From assembly GCA_034411995.1 (NCBI GenBank), contig DAOUME010000022.1, positions 1 through 64,000 on the forward strand: a stretch of DNA of 64,000 bases, in the 5' to 3' direction. A model generated the notes under the pieces. It was not told where the DNA came from. It saw nothing but the letters and a program-made list of their open reading frames with translations, and did no database searches. This document shows positions 41,804 to 50,233 of this stretch, in pieces. The stretch is from JAUVXJ01 sp034411995. Lineage in GTDB: Bacteria > Chloroflexota > Anaerolineae > UBA7937 > B3-Chlor. Position 1 is the first letter of the stretch. Each line of letters begins with the position of its first letter. The position numbers and the translations under genes are program-made.

Positions 41804-42796
41804 ATGGGAAGATTGAGAGTCGGCTTGCTGAACAAGAAACGGGGCAACTTTGCACTCGAAGAAAGGTTCATAGGCCCCGATGGCGTCGTTGATAGGACGA
41901 ACGCCGAAGCAGAACATCACCAGCGGGCCCTGACCGAAGCCGGTTACGTTGTCCGCCAGATTCGCTGGGGCCCTGATTTCATCAACGATCTACAGGCTTC
42001 CCCAGTCGATCTTGTGTTCAACGTTTCCAGTCTGGTAGAAGCCGCGATCCTCGAAGAATTGCAGATACCCTACGTGGGCTCCGATACGTTCACCATCGCC
42101 ATCGCCACCGACAAATCGCTGGCGAAAAGGCTCTGGCAGCAGGCGGGCCTGCCGACATCGCCTTTCTGGCTGGCCAGATCGCAGAAGGACTGTGGCCTGT
42201 TTGGGGGCATCCCACCCTTCGAGTATCCCCTGTTCGTCAAGCCGGTGGCCGGCCGAGGCAGCGCAGGGATCGACGACACGTCCATCGTTCACAGCTACGA
42301 CCAACTGGTCAGCGCAGTTGTGGAAAGGCTGGAGACTATCGGTCAACCAGTCCTCATAGAGAAGCTGCTGCGGGGCAGAGAAATCACCCTGGGCGTCCTG
42401 GGAAATGAGCGCGCAAGGGCCCTTCCTCCATTAGAGATCGCGTATTGCGAGGGGGATGACACACTGACTTTCGAGAAGAAAGAGTTGGACAACGATACCT
42501 TCCTCTGCCCTGCTCCGCTGACCGCTGAAGAGACCCACACCATGCAGCAATTGGCGCTTCGGGCCTACCACGTGTTGGGCTTCAGGGACTTTGGCCGAAT
42601 TGACACGATCTTGACCGACGAAGGGCCGTGCTTGTTGGAGGGGAACACTTTCGCGGGGCTCATGTGCACACCCAAGGAGAAACCTCGTAGCTATATTGGC
42701 TTCATGGCTCGCGCAGAGGGAAAGGACGGCAAGGCTCTGCTGGATGAGATCATGCAGATAGCTATCAGGAGACTCAACTTGAAAGCCTGTGATTGA
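41804..42796 (+). CDS. ATP-grasp ligase, D-Ala-D-Ala ligase-like
   Basis: A 330-residue protein. I start it at ATG 41804 (MGRLRVGLLNKKRG). The ATP-grasp core includes IATDKSLAKRLWQQAGLPTS, YPLFVKPVAGRGSAGIDD, LIEKLLRGREITLGVLG, and the metal-binding end GFRDFGRIDTILTDEGPCLLEGNTFAGL. It resembles D-Ala-D-Ala ligase and related peptide ligases, but the usual N-terminal GGxSxE region is altered, so the substrates may differ. It is followed within one base by a racemase-like fragment, suggesting a former amino-acid racemase/ligase pair. Confidence 0.87.
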   Translation: MGRLRVGLLNKKRGNFALEERFIGPDGVVDRTNAEAEHHQRALTEAGYVVRQIRWGPDFINDLQASPVDLVFNVSSLVEAAILEELQIPYVGSDTFTIAIATDKSLAKRLWQQAGLPTSPFWLARSQKDCGLFGGIPPFEYPLFVKPVAGRGSAGIDDTSIVHSYDQLVSAVVERLETIGQPVLIEKLLRGREITLGVLGNERARALPPLEIAYCEGDDTLTFEKKELDNDTFLCPAPLTAEETHTMQQLALRAYHVLGFRDFGRIDTILTDEGPCLLEGNTFAGLMCTPKEKPRSYIGFMARAEGKDGKALLDEIMQIAIRRLNLKACD

Positions 42797-42797
42797 G

Positions 42798-43400
42798 ATG
42801 TCAGTACCTCGGATAGAGATAGAACTCGACAAACTGAGCCATAACGCCCGCAAGCTGATAGCTCTATACGGTTCCAAGCGAATCCACATCGTGGCTGTCA
42901 CGAAGGGGCTCTGTGGCTCTCCCAGGATTGCGAATCCTCTGCTCAAGAGCGGATTCCGCTGCTTCGGCGACTCACGCACCCCCAACGTACGAGAGCTGCG
43001 CGAGGGTGGCATAGATGCGCAATTCACCTTCATCCGCTCCCCCATGCCCAGCCGGGTCGAGCGAGTGCTCGAATCTGACGACGTAAGTCTCGATACAAAG
43101 ATCGCCGTTATGCAGCTTCTTGCCGATGAGGCCACCAGATGTGGCAGAAGCCATCGAGTCAGTCTGATGGTTGGGCTGGCCTATCTACGGGAGGGCATAC
43201 TACCCTCCGATCTCGAGCCGGTGGTGAAGGGGATCATTGGCATGCAAGGCATGGATCCACTTGTCTCCGGCAGGCTGCGGGACGATAATCTGCTGGGCTG
43301 GGGTAGTGCCCGCCCGTGGGAGGAAAGGGCAGGCCCAGCGTGCTCATCCGCGTGGATCGGCGGAAGGGTCGCGCCTGATTCTCTCCCTGAGCAGCGATGA
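42798..43400 (+). pseudogene. Truncated alanine racemase-like (PLP, fold III) gene
   Basis: The first 150 codons match the N-terminal barrel of ornithine/alanine racemases (IEIELDKLSHNARKLIALYG, VAVTKGLCGSP with the PLP Lys, CFGDSRTPNVRELREGG, LMVGLAYLREGI). After VVKGIIGMQGM, near 43255, similarity stops and the remaining 45 codons are unrelated. The usual protein is about 350 residues, so the C-terminal half is lost, probably by deletion next to the alcohol dehydrogenase gene. Confidence 0.75.
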
Positions 43401-43447
43401 CCTTCGAGCAGTCGAACCGGCGCGGTTCGGAAAGGAGGGCTACACCA

Positions 43448-44476
43448 ATGTCTGCTTCAACCATACTGGGATACGCCGCGAGGGCGGTGGGACAACCGCT
43501 CGAGCCCTTCACCTACGAGCCGCCGCCGTTGGACGAACACGACGTGCGGGTTTCTGTCACTCACTGCGGCGTCTGCCACACCGACGTCCACGCCATCGAC
43601 GACTACTACGGAATCACCACCTATCCCTTCGCGCCCGGTCACGAGATCGTGGGCTACGTCTCGGATGTGGGCCCGGCAGCGTCCGGCCTGAAGGAAGGGG
43701 ACAGGGTGGGCATAGGCTGGCAGGGCCGTTCTTGCGGGCAGTGTGAGTGGTGCTTGAAGGGAGAAGAGCAACTGTGTATGGACATCGTCCAGGCGGCAAC
43801 CTGGCTCCCCTACGGAGGGTTCTCCTCCTCCGTCGTCGTGGACAGCCGCTTCGCCTACGGGCTCCCTGACGGTATGCCCTCGGAGATAGCCTCGGTGCTC
43901 ATGTGCGCCGGGATCACCGTCTACTCTCCCCTCCGCTCCTTCGCCGCGCCACCCTCGCAGAAACTCGGCATCGTCGGCGTGGGAGGGCTGGGCCATCTCG
44001 CCCTACAGTTCGCCCGCGCCTTCGGCTACGAGGTCACCGCCATTTCCTCGTCCCCAGAGAAGAAGGAGCAGGCGCTGGCCTTCGGCGCAGACCACTTCGT
44101 CGTCTCGGACCAGGCCAGCCTGTCCGAGCTCGAGTTCACCTTCGACCTGCTGCTATGCACCGCCAGCGGCAAGATCGACTGGGTGCCGCTGCTGGACACT
44201 CTGAAGAAGAACGGCAAGATGATCCTCGTCGGCTTCCCCGACGTGGAGCTCAATTCGACCGACCTGGTGGCGCACCAACTCTCCATCCTCACGTCCTTCC
44301 TGGGCAACCGGGCGCGAATGCGGGAGATGCTGTCGTTCGCGCAGGCCCACGGCATTACCCCCGCCATCGAGCAAATGCCCATGTCGGAGGTCAACGAAGC
44401 CCTTCAGAGAGTGAGAGACAACCAGGCCCGCTACCGCATCGTGCTCGTCAACGAGACGGAGAGCACAGGGGCCTAG
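43448..44476 (+). CDS. Zinc-dependent NAD(P) alcohol dehydrogenase, YahK/CAD-like
   Basis: A 342-residue medium-chain dehydrogenase. ATG 43448 follows AGGAGGG. The catalytic zinc site is CGVCHTDVH and GHE; the structural zinc site is CGQCEWCLKGEEQLC. The nucleotide site is GVGGLGHLALQFARAFG. It matches the cinnamyl-alcohol dehydrogenase/YahK group that reduces aldehydes with NADPH. Length is normal. Confidence 0.95.
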   Translation: MSASTILGYAARAVGQPLEPFTYEPPPLDEHDVRVSVTHCGVCHTDVHAIDDYYGITTYPFAPGHEIVGYVSDVGPAASGLKEGDRVGIGWQGRSCGQCEWCLKGEEQLCMDIVQAATWLPYGGFSSSVVVDSRFAYGLPDGMPSEIASVLMCAGITVYSPLRSFAAPPSQKLGIVGVGGLGHLALQFARAFGYEVTAISSSPEKKEQALAFGADHFVVSDQASLSELEFTFDLLLCTASGKIDWVPLLDTLKKNGKMILVGFPDVELNSTDLVAHQLSILTSFLGNRARMREMLSFAQAHGITPAIEQMPMSEVNEALQRVRDNQARYRIVLVNETESTGA

Positions 44477-44554
44477 TCCCCCCTTCCCTCACGGGTGATC
44501 TGGTCCAGCCAGACTCGCACCATTACTGCTCAGACTACGGCACAGGAGGCCACC

Positions 44555-45787
44555 ATGGATTACGACTTCGACGCCGAGGTCGACCGCCGAGGCACCGACT
44601 CTCTGAAATGGGAGTTCATACAGAGCGACGAAGATCCGCTGAAGTGGGAGCTCACCGATTCTTTCTTCGGAGAAGACCGTACCCTCCCCTTGTGGGTGGC
44701 GGACATGGACTTCCCCTGTCCCCAGCCGGTAGTGGATGCGCTGGTGGCCAGGGCCCAGCACGGGATCTACGGCTACACCATGCCCTCTCCCGCCTTCTAT
44801 CGATCCGTCGTCGGCTGGATGCGGAGACGGCACGGGTGGGAGATAGCGCCCGAATGGATCTGTATCACCCCTGGGGTCGTGCCGGCCGTCAACATGCTGG
44901 TCCGCGCCTTCGTCGCCCCTGGCGACAAAGTACTGATCCAGCCCCCGGTCTACTATCCTTTCTACTCCGCCATCGAGAACAACGGCGCCGAGCTGGCCCT
45001 CAACCCCCTGATCTACGAGGACGGTCGCTATCGCATGGACCTGGCGGACCTGGAGGCCAAATGCCAGGATCCTCAGGTCAAGCTGGCCATCCTGTGCAGT
45101 CCGCACAACCCCGTGGGGCGCGTGTGGACCCCGGAGGAGCTCCGCCGCTTTGGGGAGATCTGTATCGACAACGACGTGCTCGTCGTCTCTGACGAGATCC
45201 ACGCCGACCTGATCTTCAAAGGTCACGTGTTTACGCCCTTCGCCAAGGTCAGCGAACCCTTCGCCCAGCATTCCGTCACCTGCACCGCGCCCAGCAAGAC
45301 CTTCAACCTGGCCGGGTTGCAGACCTCTTGTATCGTCATCCCCAATCACGATCTGCGCTCCGTCTTCGATAGAATCGTGCAGAGCAACGGGCTGGTCACC
45401 GTCGGCACCTTCGGCGCGGTTGCCCTTCAGGCCGCGTACGATCTTGGAGAGGAATGGCTGGGGCAGCTTCTCGACTATCTCCAGGGGAACCTCGAATACC
45501 TCGAGCAGTACGTGGCGGAGCAGATCCCGCAACTATCCGTGGTGCGACCAGAGGGGACCTACCTGGTCTGGCTCGACTGTCGCCGGCTTGGGCTCAGCAA
45601 GTGGGGGCTAAAGCAACTCATGCTGGAGGAGGCGAGAGTCTATCTCGACGAGGGTTTCGTGTTCGGCCCCCAGGGTGAGGGCTTCGAACGTCTCAACATC
45701 GCTTGCCCCCGAGGAGTCCTGGCTGAGGCGCTCGATCGAATCAGGCAGGCCGTGGAAAGCCTGCCGGCCGGACCGATGTCCGCGTAG
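44555..45787 (+). CDS. PatB/MalY-like cystathionine beta-lyase or aminotransferase
   Basis: A 410-residue fold-type I PLP enzyme. ATG 44555 has CAGGAGGCCACC upstream. Motifs: LPLWVADMDFPCPQPVVDAL, GIYGYTMPSPAFY, SPHNPVGRVWTPEEL, VSDEIHADL and the PLP Lys248 in APSKTFNLAG. The GIYGYT and ADMDF segments are characteristic of MalY/PatB. Such enzymes cleave C-S bonds in cystathionine or cysteine conjugates. Confidence 0.94.
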   Translation: MDYDFDAEVDRRGTDSLKWEFIQSDEDPLKWELTDSFFGEDRTLPLWVADMDFPCPQPVVDALVARAQHGIYGYTMPSPAFYRSVVGWMRRRHGWEIAPEWICITPGVVPAVNMLVRAFVAPGDKVLIQPPVYYPFYSAIENNGAELALNPLIYEDGRYRMDLADLEAKCQDPQVKLAILCSPHNPVGRVWTPEELRRFGEICIDNDVLVVSDEIHADLIFKGHVFTPFAKVSEPFAQHSVTCTAPSKTFNLAGLQTSCIVIPNHDLRSVFDRIVQSNGLVTVGTFGAVALQAAYDLGEEWLGQLLDYLQGNLEYLEQYVAEQIPQLSVVRPEGTYLVWLDCRRLGLSKWGLKQLMLEEARVYLDEGFVFGPQGEGFERLNIACPRGVLAEALDRIRQAVESLPAGPMSA

Positions 45788-45845
45788 CCGGTCGCTGAGC
45801 AGCCCCACGCCGTGCTCGTCACATCTCCCAGAGGGTTACAGGAAG

Positions 45846-46850
45846 ATGAACGAAGAGGACCAACCTGCTTGGGTGAATCCGCGTCTCGTGCGGCCGCACG
45901 GCTGGTCACCCATACTGCACGTCGACCTGGAAAAGATGACAGACCAGCAGAGGCAGACGTTTGCCCTTCATCGCCTCTCCGGTTTCACGGCTGCGGGTTA
46001 CCCTGCAGAGAGGTGCTACCATTTCTACACCAACAAGCAAGCTGAGTCCTTCTCGCTGCCCACCTACGTGTGGACACCCTGGAGCAGAGACTCAACCGCG
46101 TTGGAACCCGCGAAGATCGAATCGGTGCAGGAAATGCTGCCGTACGTCGCGGATGAGGAAATTGTCCATGTCTGTCGTTCTCTCATCGAACAGGGACAAC
46201 TGCTGGACCACACCAGCGAGCAACTGGGCCGGGCACTCGCCGACTTCCTTGGCCTACCCTCCCCAGAAACCGACCGGCATTCCGAGCAACTGTGGCGACG
46301 AGCGAACGAGTATCGCGCGAAGCACGGCCCGGCCTGGGCAAGTCAGGCACAGATCAGGCCACTGGTCGCCCAGTTGAAGGACGTCTTCGTGGAGCTGAGT
46401 TCGTCGCAGTTTGAGCTTCACGGCAGGCTCCGACCCTATTACGAGCGCCTGGCCCCAGGTGGCGCGGAGATGGGCGATCAACGAGCCGACGACCTGGTCA
46501 ACCAGGCCATGGAAGAGCCCGACGCCGATCGTGCCATACGCCTGCTCGAGAGAGCCTTACGATACGGCAAGACCGGTATCCCGGCCAGCAGGGCCTACGT
46601 GGAACTTGCCGGACGCTACTCAGACCGGGGGGAGACCAAGAGAGCCATCGCCTACTACACCAAGTCCATCGAAGCCTCCAAGATTCCTAACGCCTACGCT
46701 CTCTACTGGCGGGGAGAGCTATACTATCAGCAAGAGGAGTGGGACAAGGCGCTCGGCGATTTCGAACGGGCGGTGTCCATAGGGCTTTTCTCGCCCGAGT
46801 GCGAGCAGGCGCAAGAGTATCTAGCCGAGCTGCGTGGCCGTCAGCCCTAG
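45846..46850 (+). CDS. TPR-containing protein of unknown function
   Basis: A 334-residue soluble protein starting at ATG 45846 after GGAAG. The N-terminal 200 residues are not recognised. The C-terminal part has two to three TPR units (RAIRLLERALRYGKTGIPASRAYVELAGRYSDRGETKRAIAYYTKSI, ALYWRGELYYQQEEWDKALGDFERAV). It is probably a protein-binding factor. Confidence 0.8.
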   Translation: MNEEDQPAWVNPRLVRPHGWSPILHVDLEKMTDQQRQTFALHRLSGFTAAGYPAERCYHFYTNKQAESFSLPTYVWTPWSRDSTALEPAKIESVQEMLPYVADEEIVHVCRSLIEQGQLLDHTSEQLGRALADFLGLPSPETDRHSEQLWRRANEYRAKHGPAWASQAQIRPLVAQLKDVFVELSSSQFELHGRLRPYYERLAPGGAEMGDQRADDLVNQAMEEPDADRAIRLLERALRYGKTGIPASRAYVELAGRYSDRGETKRAIAYYTKSIEASKIPNAYALYWRGELYYQQEEWDKALGDFERAVSIGLFSPECEQAQEYLAELRGRQP

Positions 46851-46861
46851 CGATGACCCGT

Positions 46862-46926
46862 GGGGGTGGGTCTCAGACCCGCCCCTACGCAGGTGCCCTT
46901 GCTACGTGGGGTGATCTCACCCCCGC
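46862..46926 (+). repeat. Long palindrome-associated repeat, copy 2
   Basis: GGGTCT-C-AGACCC (46868-46880) is followed by GCCCCTACGCAGGTGCCCTT, GCTACGTGG and GGTGATCTCACCCCCGC. It is the same order as copies at 40500 (reverse) and 49026. Confidence 0.75.
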
Positions 46927-47033
46927 ATACCGTCCGGGCCTGAACAGACATGTCGGCATAGCCAGTAATCAGCCGCCCCGTCGTGGTACTCACGGTCCCG
47001 CTTCGTGGGCAAGGGTAGAGCGGAGGGAGAGTG

Positions 47034-47846
47034 ATGACCAAGAAAGGCGAGGACAGTCGCAAACCGCTTGGCACCCGCGAATGGTACGATTTCGTTGGTC
47101 AACTCGCAGACGCGCTGCCAGGGATGCACCTGGGAGGACAGGAAGCTACGCAGAAACTGCTGGAGATGTGCGATCTGGAAGCGACGAGCCGCGTTCTCGA
47201 TGTGGGCTGCGGTGGCGGGAACACAGCCTGCTTCATCGCCGAGCAGTACGGTTCGTCTGTCCGAGGGATAGACATATCCGAGGTCATGATCGACAAGTCC
47301 AAAGAGAGGGCGCGCCGACAGGGACTGGAGGACAAAGTCGAGTTCCGGGTTGCCGACGCGGCCGAGCTACCCTTCGAGGATGACTCATTTGACGTGGTCA
47401 TCGTTGAGTCCGTCTTGACGCCGATACCTGGCGACAAGAGCAAGGCGCTTGGGGAGATGGTCAGGGTTGCGCGTGCCGGAGGGCGGATTGGGGCCAATGA
47501 ATCCACTGTGGATCCGTCGGCGCCGGAAGAGTGGCTGGCTCTCCTGGACGAGCACCCGGCCATACATGGGTACTTCACGCCGCAGACGCTCCGCAGCCTG
47601 TTCGAAGAATCCGGGCTGCAAGTGGTGGAGATGATCGAGGCTCAATACGTGGATACCCCGAAGGCGCTCAAGGACATGGGCCTACGCGCGGTGTTCTCCT
47701 TCATGCTCAGGGCCTATCCAAAGATCCTGCTCCGGCTGCTGCGCGACGCACGGATCAGGGAAGCCAGCAGGGTCGATGGCCAAATGACGAAGCGGGGCAA
47801 GGAGTACATGGGCTACACCTTGATCGTTGGGCAGAAACCTGGATAG
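47034..47846 (+). CDS. Class I SAM-dependent methyltransferase
   Basis: A 270-residue enzyme; ATG 47034 has GGAGG seven bases upstream. SAM-binding motifs: VLDVGCGGGNTACFIA, VRGIDISEVMIDKSKERA, FRVADAAELPFEDDSFDVVIVESVLTPI. The C-terminal half is helical and basic. It resembles small-molecule (UbiE-like) methyltransferases. A tail-like fragment E follows 110 bp downstream. Confidence 0.9.
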   Translation: MTKKGEDSRKPLGTREWYDFVGQLADALPGMHLGGQEATQKLLEMCDLEATSRVLDVGCGGGNTACFIAEQYGSSVRGIDISEVMIDKSKERARRQGLEDKVEFRVADAAELPFEDDSFDVVIVESVLTPIPGDKSKALGEMVRVARAGGRIGANESTVDPSAPEEWLALLDEHPAIHGYFTPQTLRSLFEESGLQVVEMIEAQYVDTPKALKDMGLRAVFSFMLRAYPKILLRLLRDARIREASRVDGQMTKRGKEYMGYTLIVGQKPG

Positions 47847-47959
47847 CGACCGCGGCCACGTCGTAGAAAGTGCAGCGCAAAACGGCAGGTGTCGAATGGA
47901 TTGTGTTCATAGGGGCGACGGCCCATAAGGCGCTACAGGGCCAGACTCGGGCCACCGCT

Positions 47960-47995
47960 GGAGAGATCGCTACGGTGGAGGGGCGGGACCGCTGA
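47960..47995 (+). pseudogene. Tail copy E: short C-terminal fragment of a type IIG enzyme
   Basis: Encodes GEIATVEGRDR and a TGA, aligned with EEIAIVEGRA of the intact enzyme. It is the shortest and most diverged copy, so its origin is less sure. Confidence 0.6.
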
Positions 47996-48013
47996 GAACA
48001 GCGAGGGCGCACT

Positions 48014-48042
48014 GTAGGGGCGAGTCGGCGACTCGCCCCTAC
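48014..48042. repeat. Palindromic repeat of the GTAGGGGC family
   Basis: GTAGGGGCGAGTC and GACTCGCCCCTAC are perfect 13-bp arms around GGC. It begins 19 bases after tail copy E. Confidence 0.85.
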
Positions 48043-48077
48043 TGCTCGATGGACAAAAACGAAAGCATGACCCCACG

Positions 48078-48365
48078 ATGAATCGAATATCCCAGGCCCA
48101 AACCGCTGACCCCACCTACCGGAGCCTCTACAAATTGGGCGGCGCGGCCGCCTTCATCGTGGTGGGCTTGACCCTGAGCGAGGTCGTCGGCTTCACCATC
48201 TTCAGGCAACCTGCCACGGCAGCAGGCTGGTTCGAACTGTTCCAGGGGAACACCGTCCTCGGACTTCTGGGGGTTGGAAGTCCCCATGTACGTGTTGTTC
48301 GCTTTGGTATATCTGGCGCTCTGCGCCGTGCTCAGAAATGCCAGCCCGGCTGGATATCATCCTCG
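48078..48365 (+). pseudogene. Truncated, frameshifted DUF4386-like membrane protein
   Basis: The N terminus (MNRISQAQTADPTYRSLYKL, then GGAAAFIVVGLTL and GWFELFQGNTVLGLLG) resembles DUF4386 proteins. Near 48275 the homologous frame moves to one encoding MYVLFALVYLALCAVLRNASPAG, and then ends. The gene has a frameshift and lacks most of its helices. Confidence 0.65.
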
Positions 48366-48380
48366 TGGGGGTACAATCGT

Positions 48381-48767
48381 ATGAAAGCTGACCACGGCAC
48401 ACCCCGGACTATTGACCAGTACATCGCCGGCTTCCCCGATGAAGTTCGAGAGATCCTGCAACAGGTGAGGAAAACGATCAGCGAGGCAGCGCCGGACGCG
48501 GAAGAGGCCATCAAGTATCGAATGCCGACCTTCACTCTGAGAGGCAATCTGGTTCATTTTGCCGCGTACAAGAGGCACCTCGGCTTTTATCCCACGTCGA
48601 CGGGAATCGAAGCGTTCAAGAACGAGCTATCTGCCTATAAGAGCTCGAAGGGTGCGGTACAGTTTCCGTTGGACAAACCGATCCCTTTCGACCTGATAGG
48701 CAGGATCGTGAGGTTCAGGGTAGAGGAGAATCTGGCCAGAGCAGCAGCGAAAGGGAAGAAGAGATAG
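48381..48767 (+). CDS. DUF1801 (YdhG-like) protein
   Basis: A 128-residue soluble protein beginning at ATG 48381, although the frame is open upstream into the DUF4386 remnant. It has the DUF1801 pattern TIDQYIAGFPDEVREILQQVRKTISEAAPDAEEAIKYRMPTFTL, HFAAYKRHLGFYP and QFPLDKPIPFDLIGRIV. Function is not established for the family; a role in iron or DNA-linked stress has been proposed for relatives. A TACAAT four bases before the ATG could be a -10. Confidence 0.88.
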   Translation: MKADHGTPRTIDQYIAGFPDEVREILQQVRKTISEAAPDAEEAIKYRMPTFTLRGNLVHFAAYKRHLGFYPTSTGIEAFKNELSAYKSSKGAVQFPLDKPIPFDLIGRIVRFRVEENLARAAAKGKKR

Positions 48768-49329
48768 AGAGCACCGCCTGCCCTTCGCCCTGTTGTTCAC
48801 GTCGAGAATCACCGCCCCACAGCTTGCACCGGCGACGGTTGCCGTGCCACCGCCGACCCCGAGCGCAGGATGCCCGGCCCGCCGCGAGAATCAGGTTCAT
48901 GGATCCACTGGCACACGCTTCGGTGGGATTGATGGCCAGTCCGTCTCAACCCCCCAACGCTTCTCCAGGCGGCTGCTACTCGAGATGCTGGGGCTCTGGC
49001 GGTATCGGACGCGTGCCGCCCTGGCGGGGGTGGGTCTGAGACCCGCCCCTACGAAGGTGCCGTTGGTACGTGGATCGATTCTGCCCCAACGCACTCCGCA
49101 GCCGGGAGCGGAGGGGGGCCTCTCTGCGGCCGGCACGCCACCGACGTGAACGAAACCCTGCGCGGCACCAGGTCGGGCCGGCAAAGCCCTCCCGGACGGC
49201 ACGGTAGCCACCAACGTCGGCGGCGTGCACCAGACGCGGTGACCAGCTACAATGACGTCCACATCATCAGTAGTCGGGCGGCGCAGGACGTCCGCCGTGG
49301 AGAAGCTATCGTGGCCAGGAGGATTTGCA
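48768..49329. other. Noncoding stretch with a long repeat
   Basis: No credible gene is seen in these 560 bases. The region holds the third long palindrome-associated repeat (49026-49087) and otherwise looks like decayed DNA. Confidence 0.5.
49026..49087 (+). repeat. Long palindrome-associated repeat, copy 3
   Basis: GGGTCT-G-AGACCC (49032-49044) is followed by GCCCCTACGAAGGTGCCG, TTGGTACGTGG and ATCGATTCTGCCCC. It is closest to the 46862 copy over the first 45 bases. Confidence 0.75.
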
Positions 49330-49698
49330 GTGCGAAACGATCACCGGTGGTTACCGCTGGCCCTGTTGTTCGTCATGGTGCTAGCCTGCCGATGGACAGG
49401 CGCGTCCCTCACGTTCTCGCCGCCTGAGCTTCCGGAGGCCCAGGTGGGCCGGCCGTACGAGGCGACCATCGCCGTTTCCGGCAACCACACGCCGGTGTTC
49501 CTCATCTCCGTCGACCATGAGGAGCTTCCGCCGGGTCTGACCCTGCAGTACGAAGAGGGCGCCAGCACCGCCGACATCTCGGGAGTCCCCCAACAGGCCG
49601 GGGAGTTCCAGCTCACGGTGCGCGCCTCGTGCTACGGCACCAACGTATCGGGGCAGACCGGGGAGCGACGGTACAGGTTGCTGGTTCGAGAGGAGTGA
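49330..49698 (+). CDS. Small lipoprotein with putative Ig-like domain
   Basis: A 122-residue lipoprotein starting at GTG 49330 after AGGAGG. The signal peptide ends in VMVLAC, a lipobox. The mature part begins FSPPELPEAQVGRPYEATIAVSGNHTPV and continues ELPPGLTLQYEEGASTADISGVPQQAGEFQLTVRA, the putative-Ig (He_PIG) pattern. It is probably anchored outside the membrane. Confidence 0.8.
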   Translation: MRNDHRWLPLALLFVMVLACRWTGASLTFSPPELPEAQVGRPYEATIAVSGNHTPVFLISVDHEELPPGLTLQYEEGASTADISGVPQQAGEFQLTVRASCYGTNVSGQTGERRYRLLVREE

Positions 49699-49726
49699 CG
49701 TCGGGGGTGGCAGAAGGGGGGCGAAG

Positions 49727-50233
49727 CTGAACGAGAAATCAGAATTCGTCGCCGCGCTTGGTGAAGAGCTCGATCGTTGGGAAGGATTCCTGGCTAGCCT
49801 GAACGAAGTGCAGATCACCGCCCCGCTCCCGCCTTCTCACTGGTCCGTCAAAGACGTGGTGGCCCACTTCCGGGCCTGGCAGCAGGTCTCCATCGCCCGC
49901 CTGGAAGCCGCTCTGTCGAACGAAGAACCCCAGTTTCCAGAATGGATTGGCGGAGCGCATCCAGAAGCGGAGGATAATCGAGAGACGTACAACGAAAGGA
50001 TCTATCGAGCGCATCGTGACCAGCCCTGGGCAGCCGTGCACCGAGCGTGGAAAGAAGGGTTCGTGCGGTGTCTGGAACTGGCAGAAACGATTCCTGAGGA
50101 GGATCTGCTGGAGAGCGGACGTTATCCCTGGCTCGAAGAATACCCTCTCTCAGCGGTTCTTCTTGGTACCTGCAATCATCATCGATAACATCTCGAACCT
50201 CTTCTGGTGTTGTTCGGTCAACAGCGAGCGTGA
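49727..50233 (+). pseudogene. ClbS/DfsB-like four-helix protein with a premature stop
   Basis: Reading from CTG 49727 (after AGGGGGGCGAAG) gives LNEKSEFVAALGEELDRWEG, then SHWSVKDVVAHFRAWQQVSIARLEAAL and ESGRYPWLEEYPLSAVLLGTCNHHR. A TAA at 50186-50188 interrupts where the family has Glu; beyond it the frame continues HLEPLLVLFGQQRA to a TGA at 50233. A GAA to TAA change would explain this. ClbS is a DinB-like resistance protein to colibactin. No standard start codon is visible, also suggesting decay. Confidence 0.6.

Noticed and set aside
42798..43400. A frameshift that would restore the racemase C-terminal half
   Set aside because: None of the three plus frames after 43255 shows racemase-like sequence, so the half is missing and not shifted.
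34643..47995. An integron with attC sites as explanation of the tail-separated units
   Set aside because: The repeated sequence is coding and not palindromic, and no integrase gene or promoter-proximal attI is seen.
49291..49316. A sixth tail copy in GTGGAGAAGCTATCGTGG
   Set aside because: Only a short, gapped match; it overlaps the ribosome-binding region of the lipoprotein gene and lacks the stop context.
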